This document shows, piece by piece, positions 39,832 to 52,344 of a stretch of DNA of 64,000 nucleotides. The notes beneath the pieces were generated by a model. It was not told the DNA's origin. It saw only the letters and a list, made by a program, of their open reading frames with translations, and did not search any database. Each line of letters starts with the position of its first letter. Position 1 is the stretch's first letter. The stretch is from contig NC_134700.1 in the NCBI RefSeq assembly GCF_043290135.1, positions 75,136,000 through 75,199,999 on the forward strand, given 5' to 3'. A program made the position numbers and the translations under genes. The DNA is from Rhipicephalus microplus (Eukaryota > Arthropoda > Arachnida > Ixodida > Ixodidae).

Positions 39832-42052
39832 TTTCGCTCAATGATCGAGCTTGTCAACTGGTCAAATGTTCTCGAGGAAGAAAACCCAAGGATCTCATAT
39901 GATGGATTTCTGAAAGAGGTCAAGCGTTGCTATGAGGAAGCTTTCCCTTAACGTTATGCGAAAATACACAAAAAAGTAAAAAACCACGGGTAACAAAAAA
40001 GTTACATCAGAGAATTAAAGCACGAGATATCATGTACCATCAATTTATTAATCTAAAGAATTTAGCATTTCTTAACGAGTATAAGAAAGTGAGAAACAAG
40101 TTAAACTCTGACCTCAAGAAAGCTAGGGCTGAATATTAAAAAACAAATTCCTTGCTGTTTCTGATGACCCTAAAAAGTTTGGAACACATTACGTTCTCTA
40201 ATTGGTCAAGAACAAAATACCATCCCTAGCACGTTGGTGACCGATGGTGTCTCATCCAGTAAAGAGGCTTTGTCAAATAAATTGATTTCATACTTCTTAA
40301 CCTCTGGTACATATTCGTCTTCCGCCAAGCAATTAAACGTTGAAAAATACATAGCTTCCTCTTGTATGAATTCTCTATTTCTGTCGCCATGTAGTAAATT
40401 GGAGATCTATTCTTTTCTTATGGAGCTAAATAAAAATACCGTGGCCGGTAACGATGAAATCAAAGCCATTCCAATAACTTTTGTTGCAAATTTACTTGCG
40501 ACAACTTTACAACATATATGCAAGAGAGTGCTAGTTACAGTCATTTTTCTAGCTGTTATGAAAACTGCGAGGGTAACAATATTACTAAAGAAGGCCCTAT
40601 CAATGATTTCAATAATTACCAGCCGATATCGGTGTTACCGTTATTCTCGAAAGTGTTAGAAAAGGTAATAAAAACAAGGATAACCAAGTTTCTCGATGAT
40701 CATGAACTACTTGTCTGTGAGCAATTTGGCTTTCGAGCAAAGAAATCTATAGAATTGACATTACTTGGCATTAAAGAACGAATCACTCAAGATATAGACA
40801 GCAAACAGTTCACCCTGGGAATATTTTTAGACTTTCGAAAGGCATTCGATTCGGTTAAGCATGATATTTTGTTCAAAAAATTACAGTATTATGGCATTCG
40901 AGGTATTGCTATAGAGTTAGTACGTAGCTATTTAACAGACAGGTTACAATATACATGTGTTCACGGGTATAATTCTCAGTTAGAACCAGTAACACTAGGT
41001 GTGCCTCAGGGTTCTATACTGGGACCTCCATTTTTATTATTTATATAAATGATATCGTTCATGTACCTATGGCTTCTACAGTTATGTATGCAGATGATAC
41101 AAGTTTGTTCTTCTCTGGCAGCTGTCTAAATGATCTTGAGGGAAAGCGAATGAATGCCTGTTCTCACTCTCTTACTGGCTAGATTCAAACCAACTACAGT
41201 TGAATGTTAGTAAAACTAAATTTATTTTATTTAGGAGCACAAACAAGTTTGAAGATTACAGGATTTCTCTATGGTTTAAAAATAATGAAATCCAACGAGT
41301 CTTTTTGTTTAAATTTTTAGGTGTACTTTTTAATGAGCACCTAAGTTGGACACCTCAAATAATTAGAGTACATGCCAATATGTCTTAACGATTGCGGTTT
41401 TAAATAAACTTAGGTCCCTAGTTCCAAACTGGGTAAAGCTCCATCTATATTATTCTTTGGTTCATTCCCATCTACAATACTGTCTTTTAATTTGAGGCAC
41501 AACTTCAAAAACCAATCTTTACAGGCTGTTAGTTTTACAAAAAAGGTCTGTACGCTACATAGAAAATCTGCCACCTAGAGAACATACTCCTCCATTTTTT
41601 GGCAAGCTTCAGATACTTACTGTCTACCAATTATACAATCTTAAACTCAGCTTATATGTCTTTAATGAAATAGGAAACACCATTGGCACTTATATAGAGC
41701 AATACTACCAGCGATACTCCCTATGAACTACGCTTTGATTGTTTTCGATTGCCTTTTTTCAGAACAACATATGGTAAGCAAACTTTATCATATCAAATAC
41801 CTTATGTACTCCAAGAAAATAGCTATGTCCGTGAACTTTTGAAAGAACACAACACTAAAAACAGTGTGAAGAAAAAAAAGTTAAGATGTACTTCCTTTCT
41901 TGTAAGGAGCCCTAATTGTAATTTTTATTATAAATATTTCTTTTGTGTCGTTCGTGCTTTTGCATATTAGATGAAAATTGCTCAATTTCTTTCTTTACAA
42001 ATGTATTTCTCTATGGTACTTATTAATTCTGTCAGAAATTTCTCCCTGTTGC

Positions 42053-42173
<121 letters not shown>

Positions 42174-42326
42174 TGGTTCTGCAAATTGCTGGTGACTGTA
42201 ATGTGTTATTTTAAAACGTATGTGTCGACATCTTTTATACTTGTTGAATTTGAATTTTGTGTCCCCTCATTCAAAAGGAAAATGAAATTTGTATCCTTTG
42301 TTCCACTTCACCTGAGCAAATGTATG

Positions 42327-42506
42327 GGTAGAGGGACTAATCAAGGTGGACGATTGGGCGAGTTGGTGATTCATGATCGACGTATGTAACTGCGCGGTAG
42401 TAAACACGGACGACAAGAAGATACAAGGACAAGCGCAGCGCTTGTCCTTGTATCTTCTTGTCGTCCGTGTTTACTACCGCGCAGTTACATACGTAGGTAG
42501 AGGGAC
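42327..42506. mobile_element. PLE-like micro-insertion with perfect palindrome and target-site duplication
   Basis: GGTAGAGGGAC occurs at 42327-42337 and 42496-42506, a direct 11-bp duplication bracketing about 158 bases of inserted DNA. The insert holds CAAGGTGGACGATTGGGCGAG and then a perfect inverted repeat: arms 42380-42436 and 42438-42494 are exact complements (57 bp) around one unpaired A. The arm ends in GGACAAGCGC, which is also found in the terminal repeat of the PLE at 56-61 kb. I read it as a severely truncated PLE insertion with inverted terminal repeats; the family link is inference. Confidence 0.6.
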
Positions 42507-42592
42507 CTTAGTCAGACAGAGGCAATCTGCCTTTAGTCCCTTCAACCTAGGCAATCATTGTTTTTGTCTGAATAAACAGTGAATGAATGAAT

Positions 42593-44150
42593 ACCCTCTA
42601 TAGACCGATCGCTCTTACCGGCTTCCGGGCAAAAACTTACGAAAGTACCATAAATAGCCGACTATTATTTATTCTCTACTCCAGAAATTCGATAGATAAT
42701 CTTCAGTGCAGATATAAAAAAAGGTTGCTCAACCACTGCCCATCTTGTTCGTCTGGAGCATGAAATAGGAGAGGCTTTTCGTCACAAGCAGCAATGTCGA
42801 GCGTTTTTTTTCTCGACCTAGAAAATTCCCACGATACCACGAGGCGACACCTATATCTGCAAGACCTCGCTAATCTTGGCATTAGGAGGCAAACTACTAA
42901 AATGTTTGTCAAATTTAATGACTAACAAAACATTCCAGGTGCAGTTAGGCACTGTAGTTTCACGTACATTTATTCAGGAAAACGGCGTACCTGAAGGCTG
43001 CGTCCTTAGCACTACTCTTTTCATAGTAAAAATGAATTCAATGAATACGGTCATACCACCCACAATCATGCACTCACTATATGTCAACGATCTTCAAATC
43101 GCTTCTTGTGATACTAATCTATAAACACCTGAGAGGCAACATCAAGTTACCATAAACAAACAAACACATCAGGATCACAGAAATAGCTTCCGATTTTCTA
43201 CACAAATGGCGGTTGCATTGGTATTTACATTTAAAAGAACATTATTTATTTCCTGACCCAGAGCTTACATTAAACAACATGGCGATGATGGTAAAGCATG
43301 AACTAAAATTTGTAGGGTTTACATGTGACAGTAAACTGAACTTTCTTGCTCATATTGATACACTCAAAATCAAGGCCAATGAAGCGCTTAATGTTTTACA
43401 GGTTTTATCCCATAAGCATAGGGGTTCTGACCGATCATGCCTATTGAAGGTTTATCGTTCCGTTGTGCGTAGCATTTTAGATAGACCATGGGTGCATTGT
43501 TTACGGCTCTGCCAGAGAATCCTACATTCGCCGTCTGGATCCCGTACGCAGTCTCGGTCTGCGTTTTTCAAATGGCGCCTATAGATCATCCTTCGTCCAG
43601 AGTTTGTACATAGATTGAAATGAACCTCTGCTATGCCAGCGAGGCATATTTTGAACCCTCCCTTATGTTCTAAAAATGAGATCACTGTCTCAACGCATAT
43701 GTCGCGACATCACCATGCTGTGCCACTCACGCTTACACTGCTCAAACAGGCCACACCTCATCAAGCCATTGATTTTACGCTTCGAAGAGCATTGCTGCAC
43801 TTATAATATTTGTAATGACGCACTGAAGGTCACCATAACACCACTGAGCCTGCCGCCAAGGGCTGACCTGGCGCAAGTGTGATTTTTCACTGACGGAATG
43901 TAAGAAAAAAAACACCGCACTACATCACTTAATTTCAGAATTCTGCGCAATCCAGGACAAATACAGAGGTTAAACTCAAATTAGCACAAATGGCTCGAAA
44001 ACAAAACACCATGTTGGCATTAGGATTTTGACAGAAGAAAGCGCTGTCAGTGTTAGACTATCAGATTGCATGCCCATTTTCAGCGCTGAAATGTACGCCT
44101 TATGGGAAGCAGTACAAAATCATCACTTAGAAATTCGCAATATTCGTAGA
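42593..44150 (+). pseudogene. LINE-B ORF2 3' part (RT and RNase H)
   Basis: Begins YRPIALTGFRAKTYES, which continues the RT where 39828 breaks off. Then VVSRTFIQENGVPEGCVLSTTLF (42960-43030) and a mutated catalytic box LYVNDLQIA (YVDD expected, near 43080). ELKFVGFTCDSKLNFLAHID and LKVYRSVVRSILD follow (43290-43490). An RNase H-like segment STNGSKTKHHVG and PIFSAEMYALWEAVQNHH is near 43970-44120, so this LINE class carries RNase H at its C-terminus. Many stops and frameshifts. The 3' end is near 44150, at family X copy 2. Confidence 0.7.
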
Positions 44151-44164
44151 ATGTCGAGCCGCCT

Positions 44165-45540
44165 AGCGAAATTCAGGAGCGTCTTCTCAGGAATGATCAG
44201 TAGGCAGACGCTCCCAATGCTGCCTTGTTCGGCGGTACTAGCCGCAGTGTTAATGCGTTAGCAAGAAATCAACATGAACCACTTTGCATCTTTCGTGCAT
44301 CAGTGAATATACTAAACCGTTAGTGACATGACAAGTCTGATTCGTTCTTGCGATACGCCAAGTTTTCGTGAAAATACGTGGCAACTAGCGCTTTCCATTA
44401 CAGCCCGCAGAGTACACATATCAGTTTAGCCAGATTTTCTGCAGCCACTGTGAATATTTAAATGCTAACGTCTGACCATTTCAGTTGCAACTCACGTTGT
44501 TTAACGTGCGGACAATATTCGTCAGTGATTTTGTAGGGCATGAATCCCATACATTCATTGTATGCGGAAGCAGCGCAGGCTCGCGATTTGCGTTTTCAAA
44601 CCTTGGCCTACGCTGCGCCACTTGTTTTTTACGTTCGTTGATAGATGTGAGCACACTGCAAGCAATTCTTTTTTGCCGGGTATTGGAGCGAAATGATCTC
44701 CGCACGCCCAGATAAACGTGGTAGGTGTCGCCGTGTGGGTGTTCTGCGTCGTGAATGACATGTTGTTGGTGCTGCCGAAATCGTTTGGTGGAGAGAATTT
44801 CTCAGTTTACTTTCAACAGTGATCTTCAAAAAAGCCGTCTTGACCTCAAGGATTATCCCGGCTGTGGCAGCTGCATTTCCGATGAAGGCGGAAATGTTGT
44901 AGGCCCATGTGCTCAGATTGGGGTGCACGTTGAAGAACCCCAGGTGGTCGAAATTTCCGAAGCCCTCCGCTACGGCGTCCCTTATAATCATATGGTGGTT
45001 TTTGGGACGTTCAACCTCACATATCAATCATTAATCAGCGTCAAGGATTTTTCCCTAAACGTAGATGGTTTTCTACGCGCTGAGAGTGGCAGCGGCAATG
45101 AACGATCAGCTGCTAGCTTACAAGCAGAGAGTTGCACTTCACGTCCCGTCGTGCGTTATTGTTTTTTTACGCTCTTAAGTCACTTTGATTGCATGTATTC
45201 TATAGTATCCTTCAGCGAGCTCAAAATAAAAGCACACTTTTTCTTGTGCATTGAATCTATCACAATTACAGTGAACATTACAAAGCGCCGCATGCCGCCA
45301 ACACGCTCGAGCTCGACCAGCGAAGCGAAATGGTTAGAGCAATGAAATATGCAGTTGCGGCTACAGTCTACGCTAACTTCTTTTGCACTTCACTCGTGCC
45401 GTCCGAATGACGTTGTTGTTCGACAAATTTTCGCAATGTTGACGTAGCGAAAAGCGCACGCGTGTCAATATCCTTATTTCGATCGCGCTGATGGTACCTA
45501 CAACATCCGTGTGAAAGGAATTTCGCACTGTTTGTGAGAT
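44165..45540 (+). repeat. Unnamed repeat family X, copy 2
   Basis: Plus-strand partner of 30545-31740. It opens with GGAGCGTCTTCTCAGG and GCAGACGCTCCC (a short inverted repeat), then a CCATTTCAG boundary (44475-44483), the segment VKDFSLNVDGF...NERSAAS (45040-45115, matching HFSLDVEGF...HRSAANS of copy 1), and the shared end GCCGCCAACAC, CGACCAGCGAAGCGAA. A SINE (44845-45045) is inserted, which is why it is longer than copy 1. Class unknown. Confidence 0.6.
44845..45045 (+). repeat. tRNA-derived SINE fragment inside family X copy 2
   Basis: Reads CCCGGCTGTGGCAGCTGCAT, then GGTGCACGTTGAAGAACCCC, GGTGGTCGAAATTTCCG and TTTTGGGACGTTCAACCTCA. Related copies on the opposite strand lie at 45985-46115 and 52345-52580. 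The tRNA-like head is mostly missing. Confidence 0.65.
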
Positions 45541-45984
45541 CATGGCTGTGACAGAAGCGAACATACGTGAAAAGTGCCACCAGGAACATCCAGCGGTGCA
45601 CGCAATTTGCACCGAGTATACACTACAGCTGGGCGTCGCGCAGCTTTCCTAAAAACACGCAAAAGAAGTAGTACTCATGAATTGACTCACTGCCTGCAGA
45701 GAACACCTTTCAGCTTCCACTCCGCCGGTGCCGCTTCCAAGGCCGCCGTGGCCGTTTCTGGAACTAGGTATAGAACGTTCGGCGTGGCGGCTGCTCGCAG
45801 GAAATCACGAAGTGTTTATCTACTTTTCTGCTAGGAAGTAGTGCGGGTGTTTGCGATGCGGCGGATTCACGAATATGACGTCATGGCCTCTCCTATATTT
45901 TTCCTTTCTCCATGCTTCCTCCACAATTTTCACGCAGCGCGCCGGCTGGGCATGTCCTCTCCTATTTTTCCTTCCTCCGTGATT
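45541..45984. other. No recognisable gene
   Basis: Only a small imperfect duplication: CCTCTCCTATATTTTTCC near 45879 and CCTCTCCTATTTTTCC near 45955. Confidence 0.4.
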
Positions 45985-46115
45985 GACTAATTGATATGTG
46001 GAGTTTAACGTCCCAAAACCACCATATGATTATGAGAGACGCCGTAGTGGAGGGCTCTGGAAATTACGACCACCTGGGTTCTTTAACGTGCACCCAAATT
46101 TGACCACACGTGCCT
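45985..46115 (-). repeat. SINE 3' half
   Basis: On + reads TTGATATGTGGAGTTTAACG, CCAAAACCACCATATGATTA, GACGCCGTAGTGGAGGGCTC and TTCTTTAACGTGCACCC: the body of the SINE seen complete at 52345-52580. The tRNA head is absent. Confidence 0.65.
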
Positions 46116-46529
46116 TAAGCATTTTTAAAAATAAATGTATATAAGGAGAGGTTGGTGCCAAAGCGTGGCACCGGCTACTCCTTTTTTCTTGCACAAAACT
46201 CAACATCGCATATTTTGTAGCAAACACAAGACTTTACATATGTACACAGCACAAAGCTTACTCAATGTGTCCACGTTTTTCAATACTGAATGTCCACATC
46301 ACACAGAAATGTGTCCACACTACACAGAGTTTGTAAAAACACAAGTAATCACGCCAATTTGAAGTGTTCACACAAAACATGAAAGTTCAATAACATGTCT
46401 GAGGTTATCTTGTCGCCTAAATACTGAACTGTTTTCAGAAAGGTTTTCTCCCCAAAAAATCGTAGTGGAACACAAAAATACTATTTTGAAACATATCTGG
46501 TAACAGTGACGAAGTACATTTTTTCTTGT
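46116..46529. other. No recognisable gene
   Basis: AT-rich sequence without supported frames. CACA-rich phrases near 46265-46330 (TGTCCACA repeated) are too irregular to call. Confidence 0.4.
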
Positions 46530-49500
46530 TTAGTACTTTTGAACTATTTTTGATACCTCCAGATAGTGAATGACTGCACGTGCTGCAGTGGCTTGTAGCT
46601 TTTCTTTTGGCCATGTACCCAAGATTTTTCGCAATTGATGAAGGTCGCTTATCCGAAGAATTGAATTTTCGTGAAAGGTTCTTTCGAGGTTGTCATAATT
46701 TTTACAATGCAGAAGAATGCGCTCCACGTCTTCTTGAGCTTCTCCACATAAACACGTAGGACTGCCAGCTTTCCTTACTTAATACAGGAAGGCCTTCGTG
46801 TAGACTGTACCAAGTCAAAGCCTATGGATGACTGTTTCTACTGATCGGCTAACCTTTAACGGAATACTAAATTTTACACCATGATCAATGTTATACAGCT
46901 GAGAGCTTGCACACCATTTTCGAAACAAATTTTCATAGACAGTTGACAGCTCAGCTTATTTATTAGACATCGTGCATCGCTCATCGATAGAGGTAGCAGT
47001 GATATATTGTTTTTTTTTCTGATGTGCTGCATGTGAAATGTAATCACCTATGTCGTTTCTTGTGATTCCGCAGTAGCTAGGTACCCACTGGAACATTATG
47101 GCGTGGTTTAAATCTTTTGCTTTAGCGTACGCCTTCTGTATTTCATATGCGAGCTCACTAACTTTGTTGCCCAAGCTGATTTCTTTTAAAGAAACTAATG
47201 AGGACTGTGAGTCACTGATAATTACCCATCGAAGTGGACCTCGCTGTGAACATATGAAGCGTAAATCGAAGAGTATTGCATAGAGTTCTGCCGTTGTGGA
47301 TGTTGGGAAATGGCTGAGTTTAAAAGCTTTTCTCGCTTGGTATGCTGGTGCAAAGAATTACGACGTAGAGCTTTGATTCAGACACAATCCGTCAGTGTAC
47401 ACGTGAATATAGTCCTAATAATTGGTAAAAAGGTGCTTTTAAGGTAATTGCTTTATTACAATTATAGGCATATCATTTTCACAATTTAATACCGGAATCG
47501 AAGTTGTATTATCTGGGATAGAGAGTCGCCATGGTGGGTGGGATGCACATAGAGGCCAGTATTCGTGCGTAGGCATGTAAACTCTTGAATTTTACTATTG
47601 TTTTATATATTCTTGCAGCTTATTTCTCCTGAATAGCTTGGCATAAGGGGTGATTGGCGTGTTGAGTTGTCTACCGAAGATAATGCCGGCAAGTTTCCGT
47701 AAATATCATAGCATGGAAAGTCGGTTGACGTGACTCCGCAATTACTAAAGCACTGGCAGACGCTCGTGGTACACCAAGACATATACAGACTTCTGGCCAA
47801 CAACCTTTGAATCCTCTCCTCTAAGTTACGTGATATCCTATGTAAAACCTGGGCAGAGTAAAATATTCTTTGTCGCAATAAAGAAGAACACGCAATAAAG
47901 AAGAACATGAACTACCCCATCTCACTGCGGTCAGTCGACGTAGTATATTGATTAAGGAGTTGACTTTGTCCTCTAATGATTTTGTCTGTGGAGCCCAAGA
48001 CAGACGTCTGTCTAAAATAACCCTCAGAAATTTGTGCTGTGGCACAAGTTGTGAGTGCTTAGAGTCTATCTGAAGTTTGAATTTCTTAAGGCATTTCCTT
48101 GTGAATGAAAGTACAGACGTTTTCTCATGAGAGTGAATCATGCCTCTGCTCTTAAAAAGTCATTGATTATTGTCAGCCCATCTTGAAGGTTTCGATGAAC
48201 TGCTTGAATGATCGTGTATGATGCCCAAATGCACAGATCGTTTGCATATAGGAAATATTTCCAAGTAGTAGGCAAGATATGAGATAATTCCGCCATACTG
48301 CGATTAAATGAAAGTGGGCTTAGTATGCTACCCTGTGGAACTCCTTGACTAATTTCGTGCTCTTTGTTTTTACCGTCAGATGTGTCAATGAAGATTTTCC
48401 TGTCTCTTAAGAATTCTGCAATTCATCTTAGTGTTCTGCCAACTATTCTCAACTGAATTAAACCGTGTAGTAAATGAGCGTGGCTGGTTGTGTCAAATGC
48501 TTGCTTTATATCTAGAAATACTGCCACCACGATTCTTCTACAGCTCCTTTCATGATCTACATAAGTTACAATGTCTAGAATAGCATCCATGGTGCAGCGG
48601 CGTATACGAAAGCCTGCCATATTTTCTGGAAGCACGTTCGTACATTCCACCCACCACTGAAGTCTAGCGTCGATTACCTTTTCCATAAGTTTACAAAGAC
48701 AGCTAGTCAGGCTGACAGGACGGAAAGAATTTATCGCCCGAGGTGTTTTCCGGGTTTGACAATTGGGACCACTCGACCATCTTTGCAGGAGGAGGGAAAG
48801 CACTCTGTTGTCCATGCATGATTAAATCTCATCGACAAAATATTTGTGGCCACAGGACCCAGGTTTAATGCTACATATGTTATCTCATTAGGACCAGCTG
48901 CTGTCCTCTGTCGGCACGCTGCCAATGCGTTATTTAATGAAAACGGATGATCTAGGTCATAATGATGTCTGTTGTGTGAAAAAGTAATCAATGCTTTATA
49001 TTCGCAACAGACTTATTGTATTCAGACGTGTGCCCGGCTGCACTTAGCGGTGTAATATGCTGACAAAATTCGTTCGCAGCGGTCGTTTCCGGTGCATTCT
49101 TCATTAAAGCTAAGGCTCTGAATGGTTGTTGATTTGTTACTAGCTGCCCCACTTAAAGAGCGTTGAACTTTCCGCAATTTTGACTCGGGTGTAAGTGGCG
49201 TTAGCGAAGGGCAAAATTCCCACCAGCACTTTGTGCCTCTATCCAAAAGTCGGCTCGTACGGTCATGCGTTTTTGGCAGTCGCGGTAATTTTCAATAGAC
49301 CCATGCGTCTGTATTTTCTTTCAGCTTTGCGGCGAATGGCCCTAAGTCTTTCGTATTCAGCGTCTACTCCAGTGCAACCTTCAGGAATGTTAACAAACTT
49401 AGAACACTGGTTTAATTTGTTATCTATGAGTGATACTCAGCTGTCAGTGTCAGTAACAGTATCAGCTTGGTGTGGCATATGATAACAAAATGTTTGCCAG

Positions 49501-49990
49501 ATGGTTATTTTTGTTAAGGGTCCATATTTAGAAAAGCGTAGTTTTGGATGCTGTATTAGGATAGGTAAATGATCACTACCCCTTGTTTCAATGTCTGTTT
49601 GCCATGAAGCCCCCGATGCAATATGATGTGAGAAAAGCGTGAGATCTAGGCAACTCCAGTAATTGAAACCCCGTAGGAACGTCACTGAACCGTCATTTAA
49701 CAAGCACAATGAACTATCCTGAATTGCTTTTTGTAGGTCCTTTCCACTGCGATTACAGTCGGCACATCCCACATGACATTGTGAGCATTGAAATCTCCGC
49801 AATATATCACAGCTTTTGTGTACATCTGAAAATTGCTGTCAATGCAGAAAGCGAGATATGTGTGGAAGGCTGGAGGTAAACGCTGACTACTGTTATATCT
49901 ACTCGACCAAATCTAATCTCACATGCTGCATATTCTGGATAATCCGCTGATGTAGCATACAACTGCACTGATGGCAGATCTTTTCTCACA
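46530..49990 (-). pseudogene. LINE-E (endonuclease, RT, RNase H), decayed
   Basis: Minus strand. Endonuclease remnants at 49990-49437 (RFGRVDITVVSVYLQPS, then GSDHLPILIQHPKLRFSKYG). RT from 48990: LNNALAACRQRTAAGPNEIT, INSFRPVSLTSCLCKLMEKVID, motif A VFLDIKQAFDTTSHAH (near 48500), VPQGS-like sequence near 48340, then HKFLRVILDRRLSWAPQTK (47950-48040). RNase H is recognisable at 47200-46990 (SDSQSSL, then FQWVPSYCGITRNDIGD). The C-terminal end (RILLHCKNYDNLERTF) is near 46700. It is similar in layout to LINE-B. The endonuclease N-terminus is missing; frameshifts and stops are many. Confidence 0.7.
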
Positions 49991-50009
49991 CATCATCGCT
50001 CTGCTCAGT

Positions 50010-50105
50010 CCTGTAGATCTACAGCATTTCCGCCTCCATCGGAAATGCAGCCGCCGCAGCCGGGATTCGATCCCACGACCTGCGGGTCAGCAGCCGAATA
50101 CCTTA
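50010..50105 (-). repeat. SINE tRNA-head fragment
   Basis: The minus strand reads CGGCTGCTGACCCGCAGGTC then GGGATCGAATCCCGG (B box), followed by CGGCGGCTGCATTTCCGATG. It is the same SINE family as 52345-52580. The A-box half is lost at about 50105, where the GC-rich patch begins. Not a functional tRNA gene. Confidence 0.65.
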
Positions 50106-50400
50106 GGGCCGTTACACGCGCTAGCCGCACAGCCGCTTCGCACACCCGCACCGTACCAACAGGCGAGAGCGGCCGTCTCTGTGACGTCAGGCAGAGCGGC
50201 CGTCTCTGTGACGTCAGGCAGAGCGGCTCTCAACTTTTGCAAGCCGCAAGCCGGCTCCCATGGCTCGCCTCCCATTGGCTACTGCGAAAAACGGCCTGGA
50301 CGGCCGCCCCGTCGGCTTGGCTTGTTCGGCAAACATGGCGCTTGCTGCAGCGACATGGAACAAGAAAAAGAACTGCTGATTTTAGTGTTGTGACCATCGT
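50106..50400 (+). promoter_or_regulatory. Promoter-like CpG-rich patch with duplicated CRE sites
   Basis: A 26-base unit, GAGCGGCCGTCTCTGTGACG plus TCAGGCA, is present twice in tandem (about 50166-50221). Each copy contains TGACGTCA, the perfect CRE/ATF palindrome. An inverted CCAAT box (CCCATTGGC) follows near 50271, then ATG codons in AACATGGCGC and ACATGGAACA at 50334-50357. The short frame MEQEKELLILVL stops soon after, with a GTAAGC near 50399 that could be a donor. CpG density is far above the neighbours. This may be the core promoter and first exon of a host gene on +, but no further exon is identified. Confidence 0.35.
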
Positions 50401-52344
50401 AAGCGCTGTGAGACTTCCGGGGACATATCGGTAGCCAGGCAGTGTTCACTGCCCCGTCAGCAGGTGCGATCGACAGCGGAAACGAAGAAACAAGCACAGT
50501 GTAGAAAGTGTGTTTGCGGATGCGAGTGTCGTCGTTTCATGTGTTTCCTGGGTTGTACCGTCCATCTTTCAAGTGTAATTGCAAAGAACTTCGAAGATTG
50601 CCGTGATGTAATCATCCACTTTTCTAAAGCAGGGTATGCGTTTTGTGCGCGCCGAAGTGAAAAGTTTGTAATGATCGCAACATGTGTTGGCGTCGGGTGT
50701 GTTCTGTGTGTGCCGTTCGTCGCAGCAAATAGTATGCATAAATTTTGAACTCTCGCCAGCGCTAGCTTCTGCTACGATAAGGACGGGCAAGTTTTATTGC
50801 CCATCATTGTTGTCATGCGTAGTGCGCAACGCCATACGAGTGCTGTTGTGTGTAGCGCTGTGGTGAAGTTCTGTGGACCATGTCACATTTGAACGATTCT
50901 GTCCGGTGTTGTGAAGTTTGTTCATGAAATGAAAACCGTGAAATATTTAGGAGTGTACAGCTCAGTTTCCGAGTTGTGTAGTTGCGTGCCCGTGCGCTGA
51001 AAAGGAGCTTGCATACAAGACATTTTTGTGCATGAAGCCCCCCCCCCCCCCCCGTTATTGTAGGTACGCATTATGATCGATTGTGTATAAATGCGTGAAT
51101 TAAGTTATTGTAGACCAAATTGAAAGCATTTGTAAGTATTGCAATAAATGGTCAGATGTTCGACAGCAGCTGCTAACACAGTATCAATCATTTTGTCATG
51201 ATTGAAGGCAGTCATGCTACATTACTTGGACACCATGACAACTGATATAATATGCCATGGTTATTTGCTTGCATCAAGCATTTGACGAATAGTTCTACAA
51301 TATTTTCAATATTCTGCCGAAATTCCCATGTCTGTCTTGTTAAACATGCATCTGTCATCATGAAGTGTGTAGCAAAATATTTCAAACACAGGTCAGGTCA
51401 AGAAAACATTAAACAAAAATGCTTATTATCGTTAGCTCAGTGTTGGATATCTGTTCCTTCCGAATAGTGCACAGAAACTGAAAAACGTACGCCTTGTCTC
51501 CAAAGAAGGATGCCGTCTCTCAATCAGCTAAAATATTTTATCAATTAAATAAATGAATACGATGATACTTCATGATTCTTGTTGGTAGTAGATATTTTGC
51601 AATTGGTACAAAGTAGCCGAAGAAACTTGTCGGTAATCCTGTACACTGATCACCTGTCTTTGGCAGTGGTGTAGGCTTTTTAGGTGAATGAAATCAGCAT
51701 AATCTTCCAAGCGTGCTATAATGAATAAATCCGGCTATATGTTCACGTTTTTGCGGGGAGGTGTCGCAAAGAGTTCTGGGAAAAGCTGGAGCTATTCCAC
51801 TCTGTGATGGTGGGTGACCAGCCAAGCTGTGTCGCACAAGGATTTTATTTGCTTACTTTTTATATTTATACATCTAATAATTAATAATTTTAGCATATGC
51901 TTTTTTGAAGCAGTTCCAACTCAGTTTAGGTGACTTAGAAGTGCAACAGGCATGTTACGTATTTATGTACACATTTATTTCTTTGCTTATCAATTTTTTC
52001 ATTCACCTTTTTTCTGCGTAATTTTTTATGCACCAGTAGGGTGTGGTAATCTTTGCCCCATTTCTCTGGTGCATACCCACTGGGAGCTTTGTGTAGATTA
52101 GATATGTGTTTGCGGAGTCGAAGTACAGCCGTACTTATTACTTTCATGGTTGCACTGACGTCAGTCCATTTGCCTAGTGCGTCAGCTGCCAATTGAACTC
52201 AGTCTGGACGCACACTGTCTCTTAACTCAAAATTTGAATCTAGACGACCATAATTTTCCGTTGAATATGTAACATCGTGGAGTTGTTTGGACCTATACAG
52301 TAGAACCTTACCGATACATTCTCGCCTAATACAATTTACCAGCT
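50401..52344. other. No recognisable gene
   Basis: Contains a poly-C run (about 51038-51053) and AATAAATG near 51143. The 85-codon minus frame at 51935-52192 (LGKWTDVSATMK, YAPEKWGKDYHTLL) looks somewhat protein-like but has no family match I can name. If 50106-50400 is a promoter, this would be its transcript or intron. Confidence 0.35.

Noticed and set aside
42380..42494. Hairpin as a transcription terminator
   Set aside because: No gene ends here; the palindrome lies inside an insertion with a target duplication.
50464..50748. 94-codon Cys-rich + frame
   Set aside because: No real start context, no family features, and an overlapping opposite frame; composition looks random.
51935..52192. 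85-codon minus frame with protein-like composition
   Set aside because: No recognisable domain or splice context; noted in the feature list as uncertain but not called a gene.
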